Positions 25,722-35,605 are shown, counted from the first letter of the stretch. The stretch is DNA of 64,000 bases from an uncultured Actinomycetes bacterium (GCA_903873185.1 CAIQNN010000007.1:1-64000), one strand, 5' to 3'. Notes: generated from the sequence alone by a model not told the origin. Numbers and translations: made by a program.

Positions 25722-25970
25722 TCAATTACTTGGGTCTAAGGCTGCCAACAGCCGAGTTTTGGCAATTGTGATCAGGGAAAGCACCGCTCGTTCTGGAACT
25801 CCGAGCAGATTGGCGATTGCCATTGCATCGTGACCCTTTAAATAGTGGAGGGAGAGGATGATGCGCTCCTCCTCTGGCAGGCTCGCAATGAGCTCGGAGA
25901 GGGATTTTTCTGCCACAGAGGGCAGATTACTAGTCAGGACTGAGAATAAAGCGTCAATTATTTGTCGCAA
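25722..25970 (-). CDS. Stand-alone sigma-70 region 4-like DNA-binding protein
   Basis: An 82-residue protein whose residues about 26-75 form a sigma-70 region 4 helix-turn-helix (SLPEEERIILSLHYLKGHDAMAIANLLGVP in two parts, then ITIAKTRLLAAL). Sigma region 2 is absent, so it cannot open a promoter by itself. It overlaps the upstream SRPBCC gene by 17 bases, with a TTG start. It lies between DUF3117 and LOG, in a neighbourhood syntenic with the mycobacterial Rv1205-Rv1224 region that contains sigE. It may be a degenerate sigma factor or a small regulator. Confidence 0.7.
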   Translation of the reverse strand: MRQIIDALFSVLTSNLPSVAEKSLSELIASLPEEERIILSLHYLKGHDAMAIANLLGVPERAVLSLITIAKTRLLAALDPSN

Positions 25971-26436
25971 TTACCAGCCGGCGCAGGCGCCGGAGTGAAA
26001 TATGAACCCCAGCCAAGATTCCTGGCCGTACCAACAACAAAATGGGCCAGGGTGCTTCGATTCGCTCAAACCAGTGAAAACGAATCGCGCCATCGATCGG
26101 TTCGAGCCTAAATGTGCCGAGCCCTTTGATAATTCGACCAACATGGTCAACCTCGCAAAAGAGGGGCGGCTGCCACTTCGTTACGACCATCTCGTCCAAT
26201 AGTCCGAGCTTTGCGCTGGCAAATTTCTTGGCGAATAACCCGGTTAGCGCCGATATTTTGATTCCGACACCGTTTTCTCGCCCACCTTCAAGATCGCTCC
26301 AAACTTTGGTTTGGAACATCCAATCAGATTGACCCTCCCAATCGACTAGATACTCCCATACCCGCTCAACCGACAGCTCTCGATCTGGAGCTTTGATATC
26401 GAGCGTCACGCTAAATTCATTGACCCGAAACTTCAA
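25954..26436 (-). CDS. SRPBCC-family (polyketide cyclase/START-like) protein
   Basis: A 160-residue protein with the SRPBCC pattern: an N-terminal strand, ELSVERVWEYLVDWEGQSDWM, a central antiparallel sheet and a C-terminal helix (GVHISLRRLRRLVIA). Such folds bind lipids or hydrophobic ligands; no catalytic residue is evident. TTG at 26436 overlaps the LOG stop as TTGA. It is followed by the sigma-region-4-like gene with 17 bases of overlap, so the three genes form one operon. Confidence 0.75.
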   Translation of the reverse strand: MKFRVNEFSVTLDIKAPDRELSVERVWEYLVDWEGQSDWMFQTKVWSDLEGGRENGVGIKISALTGLFAKKFASAKLGLLDEMVVTKWQPPLFCEVDHVGRIIKGLGTFRLEPIDGAIRFHWFERIEAPWPILLLVRPGILAGVHISLRRLRRLVIATNN

Positions 26437-26990
26437 TTTGAACTTTCTGGCGAACAAGCCGAAACCGCGGAAGTTACATCAGTACACCAAGCAACGAGTT
26501 CGTTCTGACCCGGCTTCATAAAACCCAAATCTTGAAGATGCACTAACGAGGCTTTCAAGGGTGTGTAAACATCAAAAGGATCGCAAACCACTACCGGCTT
26601 CGAGTGAAATCCAAGATATCGACCGACCCAAATTTCAAAGAACTCTTCAAGGGTTCCGATTCCACCGGGCAGGGCAATGAAAGCATCGCTCATTGTTTCG
26701 ATCTGGCCTTTGCGTTCTCTCATATCACTCACAACCAAAAGCTCTGAAGAACCCTCATCGGCGAATTCAACCGAAATTAATTTTTCCGGAATAACACCAA
26801 AAGTAGCGGCCCCGTTTTCTCGAGCACCTTGAGCCACGGCTCCCATCATTGAAGTCTTGCCGCCGCCCCAGACTAAATCAAAGCCAGCATTGGCAATTGC
26901 TACACCCAATTCAAAGGCTAAATCCAAATATTTCTGATCAAGTGTCGGCGACGATGCGCAATAAACCGCGATCCGAGGTTTGGTGGTCAT
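26433..26990 (-). CDS. LOG-family/TIGR00730 nucleotide phosphoribohydrolase
   Basis: A 185-residue Rossmann protein of the LOG (lonely guy) family, which hydrolyses nucleoside 5'-monophosphates or cytokinin ribotides to base and ribose-5-phosphate. Motifs are YCASSP, WGGGKTSMMGAVA and the signature ALPGGIGTLEEFFE. Rv1205 is the mycobacterial counterpart and also lies near dapD. ATG at 26990 is favoured over 26999 by a TAGAAT -10 box that ends 7 bases before it. Confidence 0.88.
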   Translation of the reverse strand: MTTKPRIAVYCASSPTLDQKYLDLAFELGVAIANAGFDLVWGGGKTSMMGAVAQGARENGAATFGVIPEKLISVEFADEGSSELLVVSDMRERKGQIETMSDAFIALPGGIGTLEEFFEIWVGRYLGFHSKPVVVCDPFDVYTPLKASLVHLQDLGFMKPGQNELVAWCTDVTSAVSACSPESSN

Positions 26991-26997
26991 ATCCGCC

Positions 26998-27003
26998 ATT
27001 CTA
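26998..27003 (-). promoter_or_regulatory. Putative -10 box for leaderless LOG transcript
   Basis: TAGAAT on the minus strand, ending 7 bases before the ATG at 26990. It lies in the short divergent region with dapD. Confidence 0.5.
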
Positions 27004-27013
27004 GAGACTTTGG

Positions 27014-27019
27014 TAGCGT
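27014..27019 (+). promoter_or_regulatory. Putative -10 box for leaderless dapD transcript
   Basis: TAGCGT, ending 6 bases before the ATG at 27026; no ribosome site is visible. Confidence 0.45.
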
Positions 27020-27025
27020 TGGCGC

Positions 27026-27943
27026 ATGACGCAAGCATTTGGATTTGGGGTTGCCACCATCGCAGCTGATGGCTCGATTCTTGACACCTATTTTTTCCAA
27101 TTGGGCCTTGGCCACTTGGCGGAACAAAGTGCACCAAATCTTGGTGAATTCTTAAGTCCAGATTCGGCTCGAGAAGTCACAAAGGAATTGGTTGCAATAG
27201 AGATCAATTTAAGTGCCGCGCCACAGTCCGTTCCAGATGCCTACCTGCGATTGCATTTGCTCTCACATCGTTTTGTGGTGCCTCACGGCTTAGATTTATC
27301 AGGAATTTTCGGGATATTAAATAATGTGGCTTGGACCTCCGCGGGTCCCTGCCTGCTAAGTACGTTTAATGAGATCGCGCCGCGCCTGCGCCAGAAGCTG
27401 GGCCAGTTAACTATTTTCTCGGTCGATAAATTCCCGCGAATGGTTGATTATGTAATCCCTAGCGGCGTTCGAATCGCCGATGCCGACCGGGTGCGCTTAG
27501 GTGCATATCTCGCTTCGGGCACAACCGTCATGCACGAAGGCTTCGTAAATTTCAATGCCGGAACCATGGGCAAATCAATGGTCGAAGGTCGAATCAGCGC
27601 CGGCGTGATCGTTGGTGATGGCAGCGATATCGGAGGTGGCGCCTCGATTATGGGAACCCTAAGTGGTGGTGGCACAACCGTAATCTCCATCGGAGAGCGC
27701 TCATTGCTCGGTGCTAATTCTGGTCTTGGTATTTCATTGGGTGATGACTGTGTTGTGGAATCTGGACTCTATTTAACAGCCGGCTCAAAAGTTTCACTTC
27801 CTGATGGCAGTTCGGTTAAGGCCAGGGATCTTTCGGGAGCAAACAACTTGCTCTTTCGCCGAAACTCCCAAACTGGCGGGATCGAAGCACTTCCTAAGAT
27901 TGGAAGTTGGGGCGGCTTAAATTCGATTCTTCATTCGAACTAA
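27026..27943 (+). CDS. dapD: 2,3,4,5-tetrahydropyridine-2,6-dicarboxylate N-succinyltransferase, actinobacterial type
   Basis: A 305-residue enzyme that transfers succinyl from succinyl-CoA to tetrahydrodipicolinate in lysine/diaminopimelate synthesis. The C-terminal half is a left-handed beta helix of hexapeptides: RVRLGAYLASGTTVMHEGF, then NFNAGTMGKSMVEGRISAG, then GGGASIMGTLSGGG. The pattern and length match Rv1201c, not the shorter proteobacterial form. It supplies the succinyl branch used by DapC at 6.8 kb. Its TAA overlaps the stop of the convergent SpoIID-like gene. Confidence 0.94.
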   Translation: MTQAFGFGVATIAADGSILDTYFFQLGLGHLAEQSAPNLGEFLSPDSAREVTKELVAIEINLSAAPQSVPDAYLRLHLLSHRFVVPHGLDLSGIFGILNNVAWTSAGPCLLSTFNEIAPRLRQKLGQLTIFSVDKFPRMVDYVIPSGVRIADADRVRLGAYLASGTTVMHEGFVNFNAGTMGKSMVEGRISAGVIVGDGSDIGGGASIMGTLSGGGTTVISIGERSLLGANSGLGISLGDDCVVESGLYLTAGSKVSLPDGSSVKARDLSGANNLLFRRNSQTGGIEALPKIGSWGGLNSILHSN

Positions 27944-29256
27944 CTAGCTGTCGGCGTCGGAGTTGGCGTTGGGGTTGGCAAATCAAACCAAGAAGAGGGC
28001 AATTTAACTCGAGTCTTAAAATCGCTAACACTTAAAGTCTTCGCGGTTCCATCACTCGAAAACCCTTTAACCGCTTTCACGCTATTAGTCGCAGTCCGCG
28101 AAGTCACTTGGTAGCGAACGACATCCGGTAGCCCAAAGGCAGCTGCCATAACCGCTTGAGTAATAGTTCGATCCCAATGTGCGTACTTTGGATTTAGCGT
28201 TGGATCTAGGCTCCAAGGATCTGGCACGTTTGTTAGATAAGGGAATGCGGTTCCCCAAACATCCAGACTTCGTTGCGTCGCCCCACCACTTGATGAGAAG
28301 AAATAGACATTAATTGGTTTGCCTTTATAGAGAATTGCTAAAGAATGAGTTGGGTCGATCGTTGATTCATCAACTGCACTTACCCAAAGTTTTCCGTATC
28401 TGGCTTCATCCTCTTTGGCGTAACCAACATAATTTTGATCATATTTAGTGTTATAAACTTGGCAATCGCAATCCTTTTTAATCTTTCCCAACCTAGCTAA
28501 CGCGTAAGTGCGCGAAGCAATGACTTGAGACTCCAATGCAGCTAACGGCCATGAAGATGAAACCTCGCTGACGCCATAAAGATATTCGTCGTGAACGGCT
28601 AACGAGTCAGAGATTTCCAGGCGATAGCCAACTCCTGTTACTGCCACAGCGCTCACACGAACTTGGCCATAGCGCAATCGAATTCCAGCAGCTACTCCTG
28701 AAATCACAATTCCTGAAGGTGGGCCATCAAAAGAATCCGTGCCGGGCCAGCGAACGGTAAAAATGTCGCCCACGGTAATTATTGGTGAAGCGATTCCGGC
28801 TCCAGCGACAACTGCCTTTACTTGCTTTCCAACTATCGAAAACTTTAACGAAGCTCGCTGGTCATAAACTCCAACAGATGGCGCGGTCGCAAAAGAGATT
28901 GGCGTTCCTTGAGTTGCGCTACCGGCAATTAATTGAAAACTAGAGTCTTTTGTAATCGCTTTATCAACCGCAATCGTCGCAGATTTGAGTTGGTGTCCGA
29001 CATTGACTCTAATCAACGCGCTGTCATCGACTGGAGCAACGCTGGCACCTGGAAAGTAGTAAGACAAAATCTCGGCGGCAGATTTACCAGCTAACGCTTG
29101 ACCGCGAGCGCCAATTTGGCTGAGGCCAACGCCGTGGCCATACCCGGAACCACTTATAACAAAGTTGGCAGGAACCGGATCAGCGCCTACTGCAAGCGAG
29201 CTCCCAAAGAAAAGGAGGGCGAGAGTTATCGCTAATACTTTTCGCACCTGATTCAC
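27940..29256 (-). CDS. SpoIID/LytB-domain secreted protein
   Basis: A 438-residue exported protein. A signal peptide (VRKVLAITLALLFFGSSLAV, ending near residue 30) is followed by SGSGYGHGVGLSQIGARGQA and a SpoIID domain (about 180-370) with SSWPLAALESQVIASRTYA and an FSSSGGATQRSLDVWG block. In sporulating bacteria SpoIID cleaves glycan strands; in Actinobacteria the role in wall turnover is inferred. The tail is a PT repeat. GTG at 29256 overlaps the glycosyltransferase stop (GTGA). The open frame to 29307 lies inside that gene and is not used. Confidence 0.88.
   Translation of the reverse strand: MNQVRKVLAITLALLFFGSSLAVGADPVPANFVISGSGYGHGVGLSQIGARGQALAGKSAAEILSYYFPGASVAPVDDSALIRVNVGHQLKSATIAVDKAITKDSSFQLIAGSATQGTPISFATAPSVGVYDQRASLKFSIVGKQVKAVVAGAGIASPIITVGDIFTVRWPGTDSFDGPPSGIVISGVAAGIRLRYGQVRVSAVAVTGVGYRLEISDSLAVHDEYLYGVSEVSSSWPLAALESQVIASRTYALARLGKIKKDCDCQVYNTKYDQNYVGYAKEDEARYGKLWVSAVDESTIDPTHSLAILYKGKPINVYFFSSSGGATQRSLDVWGTAFPYLTNVPDPWSLDPTLNPKYAHWDRTITQAVMAAAFGLPDVVRYQVTSRTATNSVKAVKGFSSDGTAKTLSVSDFKTRVKLPSSWFDLPTPTPTPTPTAS
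27944..27980 (-). repeat. PT-coding hexanucleotide repeat at the SpoIID-like C terminus
   Basis: About five degenerate CCNACN units encode PTPTPTPTPT just before the stop. It is a short low-complexity tail that may vary in length between strains. Confidence 0.5.
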
Positions 29257-30263
29257 TGCTCTTCTGGGATAAGACCGCGGGGCGAGGTCAAGAAGCCAAA
29301 CCCCCAAGACAAATGCATCGTGGTTAAGACGGTTGGAAGAATTAATTTTTCGGCAATCGAATTTCCAATGACCGCGGCGCCAATAAGAATCAATAACAGA
29401 TAGCCCGCAGCTGGAAGAAAGAAAACCGGGCTAATAAGAACACCAGTCAGAATTGAAATTAAAAGACCAAGAAGCGCGATCGGCGGCGCCAAGTAGCGAT
29501 AATTGATTGTCCCTTTGTGACTTCTGGCAACGGCTCGACGCCATCGACCATATTCAAAATATTGTTTGCCGAGCGCTTTGATTGAAGAACGCGGCCGATA
29601 TCGAACGATCAAGCTGGGGTCAAACCAGATAATTCCACCAGCCTGACGGAGCCTAAAATTTAACTCCCAATCTTGCGCCCGGGTGAAACGTTCGTCATAA
29701 CCACCTGCAGCAAGTAACGCTTGCTTATCAAAAGTTCCTAAATAGACCGTGTCAGCGGCACCAGCGCTGCCCCCAACATGAAAGCGCGCGGGGCCAACGC
29801 CTAACGGCGAGCGCATTGCAGTTGCTACCGCCCGCTCGAAGTAGTTCTTTCCTTCGGCCGCCATTACGCCGCCAACGTTTACTGCGCCCGTCTTGGCCAA
29901 AAGCAAGACCGCTTCTTGTACATAACTTTGCGAGATTTCAGCATGGCCATCAATCCGGCAAATTATGGGAAAGTTTGCTGCTGCGATTGCTAAATTCAAT
30001 CCGTTAGCGGTTCGACCGGTTGGATTTTCAACTAAAAGTATCCGAGCGTCTTGGCTCGCCAGTTGAGCGGCTATCTCATGAGTTCGATCGTTAGAAGGGC
30101 CGATTGCGAGAATGACCTCAAATTCGCCGGGATAGCGCTGGGCCAGAATTGCCGTGACCGCCTCGGCCAAATCTCGCTCTTCATTTAAAATTGGCAGGAC
30201 AACCGAGACCCCGGGGTAGGCAAAAGCATCAAGGGCAGAAGGGTTTACGGTTTCTTCACTCAT
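29253..30263 (-). CDS. Family 2 glycosyltransferase with C-terminal membrane spans (ExoA-like)
   Basis: A 336-residue membrane glycosyltransferase. Residues about 18-240 are a GT2 fold with VSVVLPILNEERDLAEAV, a RIDGHAE metal site and an RAQDWELNFRLRQ acceptor motif. Two or three hydrophobic helices (about 258-320) anchor it. It resembles succinoglycan ExoA-type enzymes; the sugar is unknown. It is coupled by GTGA to the SpoIID-like gene and divergent from the UDP-sugar dehydrogenase, which may supply its donor. Confidence 0.85.
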   Translation of the reverse strand: MSEETVNPSALDAFAYPGVSVVLPILNEERDLAEAVTAILAQRYPGEFEVILAIGPSNDRTHEIAAQLASQDARILLVENPTGRTANGLNLAIAAANFPIICRIDGHAEISQSYVQEAVLLLAKTGAVNVGGVMAAEGKNYFERAVATAMRSPLGVGPARFHVGGSAGAADTVYLGTFDKQALLAAGGYDERFTRAQDWELNFRLRQAGGIIWFDPSLIVRYRPRSSIKALGKQYFEYGRWRRAVARSHKGTINYRYLAPPIALLGLLISILTGVLISPVFFLPAAGYLLLILIGAAVIGNSIAEKLILPTVLTTMHLSWGFGFLTSPRGLIPEEQ

Positions 30264-30292
30264 AGAGTTCCCACGGTACCGTTTTCGGACGC

Positions 30293-30298
30293 TACTAT
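30293..30298 (+). promoter_or_regulatory. Putative -10 box for leaderless ugd transcript
   Basis: TACTAT, ending 7 bases before the ATG at 30306. Confidence 0.5.
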
Positions 30299-30305
30299 CG
30301 GGCTA

Positions 30306-31622
30306 ATGACGCTGAAAATTTCCGTAATTGGTACTGGGTACCTTGGTGTGACGCACGCCGCTTGCATGAGTTCCATGGGCTTCCAGGTAGTTGGCATTGA
30401 TATTGACGCGTCGAAGATCAGCGCTCTAAGCGCCGGCGAGCTTCCTTTTTATGAGCCTGGTTTACAAGAATTGCTGGTGGCTGAACTAGCTAGTGGCCGG
30501 CTGACTTTCTCGGATTCCATCACTTCCGCTGCATCGGCCGATGTTCACTTCGTCTGCGTTGGCACACCACAGCGGGCTGGCAGCCTGGCGGCCGATTTAT
30601 CTTACGTCGATAGCGCTATCGAAAACCTTGCTCCAGTAATAAAGAGCGGCTCACTAGTGGTTGGTAAATCCACGGTTCCAGTCGGAACGGCGGAACGGCT
30701 ACTTGCAAGATTGCAACACGTTAATCCGTTATTGGATCTGGCATGGAACCCCGAATTTCTTCGCGAAGGATTTGCGGTTGAAGATACGCTCCACCCAAAT
30801 CGGTTGGTCGTGGGTGTCACTAACGATGATGCCGAAGCCATATTAAAAGAAGTTTATGCTCAAAACTTAGCCGAAGATGTTCCTTGGATTAGAGCTGATC
30901 TACCCACCGCCGAATTAGTAAAAGGCGCTGCAAATTCATTTCTAGCAACAAAGATTTCATTTATAAATGCAATGGCTGAAGTTTGTGAAGCCGCTGGCGG
31001 CGATGTCACTGTTTTGGCCAAGGCAATCGGATATGACCCAAGAATTGGTAGCCGATTTTTGCAAGCTGGAATTGGATTTGGCGGCGGCTGTCTACCAAAA
31101 GATATTCGCTCCTTTATGGCTCGAGCTCAAGAGTTGGGTGCTGACCAGTCGCTTGAATTCCTTCGCGAGATCGATGCGATCAATCTGCGGGCTCGCACTC
31201 GAGTGATTGATTTAGTTCGAGCCGAACTCGAAGAAAATCTAATTGGTTACAAGATTGCAATTCTTGGAGCGGCATTTAAACCAGACAGCGATGATGTTCG
31301 CGATTCGCCAGCGCTCGACATAGCTTCTCAACTTCAAGCGGCTGGAGCGGCGGTAACGGTTCATGATCCAAAAGCGCTAAAGAGCGCACAACTTCGGTTT
31401 CCGGTCTTGAACTACGCCGAATCGATTGAAGAGTGCATTGCTGAAGCAGATCTAATTTTGCATTTAACTGAATGGAAAATATATCGCGAACTAGATCCAG
31501 TAAAACTTATCGGTTTGGTCAAGCGGCCCATAATTATTGATGGTCGAAATGCACTGGACCGAGATCTTTGGATTAGCGCTGGTTGGAAGTTTCGCGCTCT
31601 GGGAAGAAAAGCAATTAATTAA
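30306..31622 (+). CDS. ugd: UDP-glucose 6-dehydrogenase
   Basis: A 438-residue NAD-dependent dehydrogenase that oxidises UDP-glucose to UDP-glucuronate. The Rossmann loop is [13 protein letters not shown], the fingerprint EFLREG is present, and the catalytic Cys lies in [10 protein letters not shown]. The C-terminal domain has [19 protein letters not shown]-acetylmannosamine or other UDP-sugar dehydrogenase is less likely but possible. The 3' end overlaps the convergent purE by 8 bases. Confidence 0.92.
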   Translation: MTLKISVIGTGYLGVTHAACMSSMGFQVVGIDIDASKISALSAGELPFYEPGLQELLVAELASGRLTFSDSITSAASADVHFVCVGTPQRAGSLAADLSYVDSAIENLAPVIKSGSLVVGKSTVPVGTAERLLARLQHVNPLLDLAWNPEFLREGFAVEDTLHPNRLVVGVTNDDAEAILKEVYAQNLAEDVPWIRADLPTAELVKGAANSFLATKISFINAMAEVCEAAGGDVTVLAKAIGYDPRIGSRFLQAGIGFGGGCLPKDIRSFMARAQELGADQSLEFLREIDAINLRARTRVIDLVRAELEENLIGYKIAILGAAFKPDSDDVRDSPALDIASQLQAAGAAVTVHDPKALKSAQLRFPVLNYAESIEECIAEADLILHLTEWKIYRELDPVKLIGLVKRPIIIDGRNALDRDLWISAGWKFRALGRKAIN

Positions 31623-32127
31623 AGCCCGGCTTTTGATTTCGTTTGTTTTTTAAATTCTTCCCTTTTTCCAAAGATTCTTGTCGTGCTTTCTCCATTAATT
31701 CGCCAACTTTTGTTGCAACAACCGAATCGCTAACTCCAAGAATTCGCGCTGCTAGAAGTCCAGCATTCTTCGCATTGCCAACGCCAACCGTTGCTACGGG
31801 TATCCCGGCAGGCATTTGAACAATTGAAAGAAGTGAATCCATACCATCTAAATACTTGAGTGCAACTGGCACGCCAATTACCGGCAAAGTTGTTGCTGCC
31901 GCAATCATGCCTGGCAAATGTGCGGCGCCGCCCGCACCCGCAATAATTACTTTGATTCCATTTGCCTTAGCTGATTTCGCGAAATCCAACATTTCTTGGG
32001 GGGTGCGGTGTGCACTTACGACATCAATATCAAATTCGATGCCGCATTCATCCAAGACATTGGCGGCTTCTTGCATCGTTGGCCAATCGGAATCAGATCC
32101 CATAACAATTGCTACTTGGCTACTCAT
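31615..32127 (-). CDS. purE: 5-(carboxyamino)imidazole ribonucleotide mutase
   Basis: A 170-residue class I PurE that converts N5-CAIR to CAIR in purine synthesis. [16 protein letters not shown] and [11 protein letters not shown] are the diagnostic motifs. ATG at 32127 is chosen, with AGTGGGG upstream; a GTG at 32139 is possible. It follows purK with a small overlap. Confidence 0.95.
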   Translation of the reverse strand: MSSQVAIVMGSDSDWPTMQEAANVLDECGIEFDIDVVSAHRTPQEMLDFAKSAKANGIKVIIAGAGGAAHLPGMIAAATTLPVIGVPVALKYLDGMDSLLSIVQMPAGIPVATVGVGNAKNAGLLAARILGVSDSVVATKVGELMEKARQESLEKGKNLKNKRNQKPGFN

Positions 32128-33235
32128 CGATCGCCCCACTCATGTAGTCGACTGCGTGCTCAATCTCGTTCCGTAATTCTAGAAGATCGGCGCCGATCGC
32201 GGTAACGTGGCCAATCTTTCTTCCCGGGCGCACCTCTTTGCCATATTGATGAAAATGCAGCGCTGGGTTCCGGGCCATCAAATGCAGATAAGGGCGATAC
32301 ATATCGCTCTTATCCCCGCCAAGCAGGTTTCCCATCACGGCATAATCGGCAACCATGGCTGTGCTGCCTAACGGTAAATCCAAAATGGCGCGCAAATGCT
32401 GCTCAAATTGACTGGTTATGGCACCTTCAATGCTCCAGTGCCCGGAATTATGGGGTCTGAGAGCCAGCTCATTTATCACTAGGTGATCACCGACCAAGAA
32501 CATTTCAACCGCCATTACCCCTACTAAGGAAATTCCGGCGGCGATTGCGAGCGCAATAGATTGCGCCTGAATTGCGAGTTCCTCGGAAAGATCCGGAACC
32601 GGAGTGATGGTTGAAGTGCAGATTCCATCAGTCTGAACTGTCAATGTAGCTGGCCAAGTTGCTGCCTGACCATGAGGCGAGCGAGCTACCATCACCGAAA
32701 TTTCGTAGGAGAAATCCAATTTCTCTTCGAGCAGGATTGGCGACTTGATCGTTGCATAAAGATTTTCTAACTCATCAATATTTGATATTACGTAAACTCC
32801 CCGACCGTCATAACCGCCCATGGGCAGCTTTGCAATAAGAGGAAATTCCAAGCTGGGATTTTCGCCAGTATGAATCTCCCACCTGGGATTCGGTAATCCC
32901 AACGCTTCGCAACGCTTTCGCATTTCAATTTTATTCTGGGAAAAAATAAAACTTTCCGAACTTGGATAAACCTTTATTCCGGCCTTTTCAATCTCTTTAA
33001 TAACCGACTGTGGGATTAGCTCATGCTCAAAAGTGACGACATCACACATCTTTGCAAATGCAACAACTTCTTCACTGTTTCTGTAATCACCTATTACGAA
33101 ATTACAGATTTGCGCCGCTGAATCAGTTGCGCTCTGGGAAAATACTTCAAATTCAATTCCTAAGTAATTGGCAGGAACTGCGAGCATGCGGGCGAGTTGT
33201 CCAGCACCAATTACGCCAACTTTAGGAAAGGACAC
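32120..33235 (-). CDS. purK: 5-(carboxyamino)imidazole ribonucleotide synthase
   Basis: A 371-residue ATP-grasp enzyme that carboxylates AIR to N5-CAIR with ATP and bicarbonate. [12 protein letters not shown] at the N terminus, [14 protein letters not shown] in the ATP site and [16 protein letters not shown] near residue 260 identify it. GTG start at 33235. It follows birA after a 9-base gap and overlaps purE. Confidence 0.94.
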   Translation of the reverse strand: MSFPKVGVIGAGQLARMLAVPANYLGIEFEVFSQSATDSAAQICNFVIGDYRNSEEVVAFAKMCDVVTFEHELIPQSVIKEIEKAGIKVYPSSESFIFSQNKIEMRKRCEALGLPNPRWEIHTGENPSLEFPLIAKLPMGGYDGRGVYVISNIDELENLYATIKSPILLEEKLDFSYEISVMVARSPHGQAATWPATLTVQTDGICTSTITPVPDLSEELAIQAQSIALAIAAGISLVGVMAVEMFLVGDHLVINELALRPHNSGHWSIEGAITSQFEQHLRAILDLPLGSTAMVADYAVMGNLLGGDKSDMYRPYLHLMARNPALHFHQYGKEVRPGRKIGHVTAIGADLLELRNEIEHAVDYMSGAIDE

Positions 33236-33244
33236 TGCTAAAGG

Positions 33245-34003
33245 TTACTTCACTTGGTTGCGTACGTGCAGTACATCGCCAACCGTAACCGTCTCGCCCG
33301 AGGCTAAAATCAGTCCACCATCAGAAGAGATTCCAATCGCCTCCGATCGTAAAATACGGCTGCCCGGCAAAGTTACTTCGACTTCTTGGTTAATGGTTGA
33401 ACTAAGCAATAGGTAGTCCGTCAAAATATCGGCTCCTGCTTCCCAAGCTGCCATATTTACCGATAGAGCGGCGAGCAGAGAAATGAGCAATTCGTTACGA
33501 TCCAATTCCATTCCAGATGCCAAAATTACTGATGAGGCCGTGGGCACCGGCAATTCAGCTACTTCAGTGGTTACATTTACTCCGACGCCAACCAGAACAC
33601 CATTGTCCGAATATTCGCAAAGGACCCCACAGACCTTTCCTTCGGGAGCAACTACATCATTGGGCCATTTGGTTAAATAATGATTTGAATTTGTAAGTTT
33701 ATTTAGCACTTGTGCAATCGTCGTACCCACCAGTAACGGCAGCAGACCCCATTTCGAATCTTCAAGACTTGGTCTTACATATGCCGAAAACAAGAGACCA
33801 GAACCACTTATGGAATCAAAACTTCGGCCTAGTCGACCACGACCTTGGCTTTGATATTCCGCGACTATTACTGCTCCTGGCACGGGATTTGATTTTCGCA
33901 ATAACAATTGCGTAGAGGTCACTTGGTCATGAACGCTTACTCGCCAGTAACTGTCGCCCAGCCGTTGAGATATCTCTTGCTGATCAAGGGCGGGACGTTT
34001 CAC
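33245..34003 (-). CDS. birA: Biotin--[acetyl-CoA-carboxylase] ligase
   Basis: A 252-residue biotin protein ligase without the N-terminal DNA-binding domain, hence not a bio-operon repressor. The biotinyl-AMP site QSQGRGRLGRSFDS and KWPNDVVAPEGKVCGVL are present. It attaches biotin to the carboxylase alpha subunit at 36.4 kb. GTG start. Divergent from accD, only 30 bases away. Confidence 0.94.
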   Translation of the reverse strand: MKRPALDQQEISQRLGDSYWRVSVHDQVTSTQLLLRKSNPVPGAVIVAEYQSQGRGRLGRSFDSISGSGLLFSAYVRPSLEDSKWGLLPLLVGTTIAQVLNKLTNSNHYLTKWPNDVVAPEGKVCGVLCEYSDNGVLVGVGVNVTTEVAELPVPTASSVILASGMELDRNELLISLLAALSVNMAAWEAGADILTDYLLLSSTINQEVEVTLPGSRILRSEAIGISSDGGLILASGETVTVGDVLHVRNQVK

Positions 34004-34021
34004 CTAGAGCCTCATCACTAG

Positions 34022-34027
34022 TACGGT
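34022..34027 (+). promoter_or_regulatory. Putative -10 box for leaderless accD transcript
   Basis: TACGGT, ending 6 bases before the GTG at 34034, in the 30-base birA-accD divergent gap. Confidence 0.4.
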
Positions 34028-34033
34028 AGGACT

Positions 34034-35605
34034 GTGACTGATGATATGCGTACAACAGCCGGAAAGAATGCAGATTTGCGTCGACGTCGCCTTGCGGCGA
34101 TAAATAGCGTTTCAGAGAGCGCGGTTGAAAAACGGCACGCAAAAGGAAAGTTAACCGCTAGGGAGCGCATCGAGAGATTAGTTGATCCGGGCTCTTTTGT
34201 TGAGATGGATACTTTTGCCCGACATCGCTCCACGAATTTCGGAATGGAAAAGAATCGCGCCTACGGCGATGGCGTTGTTACGGGCTATGCAACTATCGAC
34301 GGTCGCTCAATCGCCATTTACTCTCAAGATTTTTTAGTCTTCGGAGGCAGCCTCGGCGAAGTCGTTGGCGAAAAAATTGTTAAGGTCATGGACTTTGCAA
34401 TGAAGAGCGGAATTCCACTAGTTGGAATCAATGACTCTGGCGGGGCACGCATTCAGGAAGGTGTTGCTTCATTAAGTATGTACGGCGAAATCTTCAAACG
34501 AAATGTTCGTGCCTCGGGTGTGATCCCACAGATTTCAGTAATTATGGGACCAAGTGCTGGCGGGGCGGTCTACTCCCCCGCGGTAACTGATTTTGTAATT
34601 ATGGTTAATGAAACATCGCATATGTTTATAACCGGGCCTGATGTCATCAAGGCAGTTACTGGCGAAGATGTTGAAATGGAAGCTTTGGGCGGGGCTCAAA
34701 CTCATAATGCAAAAACTGGCGTTTCTCATTACCTGGCCGAAAGCGAAGATGACGCGCTCGATTATGTGAAAGCACTCCTGTCCTATTTACCAAGCAACAA
34801 CATGGATGAATCACCATTGTTGCCACCAACCGAGAGCGAAGATATTGCGCCAGCGGACCGCGCTCTGGATTCGTTAATCCCCGACAATCCAAATAAACCT
34901 TATGACATGCGAATCTTGATTGAAGCACTTCTCGATGAGGCCGACTTCCTTGAAGTTCACGCCCTCTTTGCCCCAAATATCATCGTAGGTTTCGGTCGGA
35001 TCGAAGGTCGCTCAGTCGGCATCGTCGCAAATCAGCCTCAAGCATTAGCCGGCACCCTCGATATCGATGCCAGTGAAAAAGCAGCTCGCTTCGTTCGCAC
35101 CTGCGATGCCTTTGGTATTCCAATTATTACTTTGGTTGACGTTCCGGGATTTCTGCCTGGTACCGATCAAGAGTGGAATGGGATTATTCGACGCGGTGCA
35201 AAGTTGCTCTATGCCTACGGCGAGGCCTCAGTACCGCTTATTACTGTGATCACTCGCAAGGCTTACGGTGGCGCTTATATTGTCATGGGATCAAAACATC
35301 TTGGTGCCGATATCAATTTGGCTTGGCCAACTGGTCAGATCGCCGTTATGGGCGCGCAAGGTGCCGTAAACATTCTCTATCGCAAAGATTTAGCTGATTC
35401 CGCTGAGCCGGAGACGCTACGAAAAGAATTGATGGACGACTATGAAGAGACCCTTCTCAATCCATACATTGCCGCCGACCGCGGTTTTATTGACGCCGTA
35501 ATCGAGCCCCAAGAGACTCGTCACCAAATTACCCGAGCGCTTCGAGCGCTTCGAAACAAGCGCGTTGCCCTACCACCACGCAAACATGGAAATATTCCCC
35601 TCTAA
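34034..35605 (+). CDS. accD: Acyl-CoA (propionyl/acetyl-CoA) carboxylase beta subunit
   Basis: A 523-residue carboxyltransferase that moves CO2 from carboxybiotin to acetyl- or propionyl-CoA. Both crotonase-like halves are present; [14 protein letters not shown] and [13 protein letters not shown] form the first oxyanion site, and [15 protein letters not shown] the second. AccD5/PccB type. The acyl-CoA preference, set by one active-site residue, cannot be read with certainty. It begins the unit accD-accE-maf-accA. Confidence 0.93.
   Translation: MTDDMRTTAGKNADLRRRRLAAINSVSESAVEKRHAKGKLTARERIERLVDPGSFVEMDTFARHRSTNFGMEKNRAYGDGVVTGYATIDGRSIAIYSQDFLVFGGSLGEVVGEKIVKVMDFAMKSGIPLVGINDSGGARIQEGVASLSMYGEIFKRNVRASGVIPQISVIMGPSAGGAVYSPAVTDFVIMVNETSHMFITGPDVIKAVTGEDVEMEALGGAQTHNAKTGVSHYLAESEDDALDYVKALLSYLPSNNMDESPLLPPTESEDIAPADRALDSLIPDNPNKPYDMRILIEALLDEADFLEVHALFAPNIIVGFGRIEGRSVGIVANQPQALAGTLDIDASEKAARFVRTCDAFGIPIITLVDVPGFLPGTDQEWNGIIRRGAKLLYAYGEASVPLITVITRKAYGGAYIVMGSKHLGADINLAWPTGQIAVMGAQGAVNILYRKDLADSAEPETLRKELMDDYEETLLNPYIAADRGFIDAVIEPQETRHQITRALRALRNKRVALPPRKHGNIPL

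Noticed and set aside
27944-27980. Hexanucleotide repeat considered as a CRISPR or mobile-element trace
   Set aside because: It simply encodes a PT-rich C-terminal tail; there are no spacers or inverted ends.
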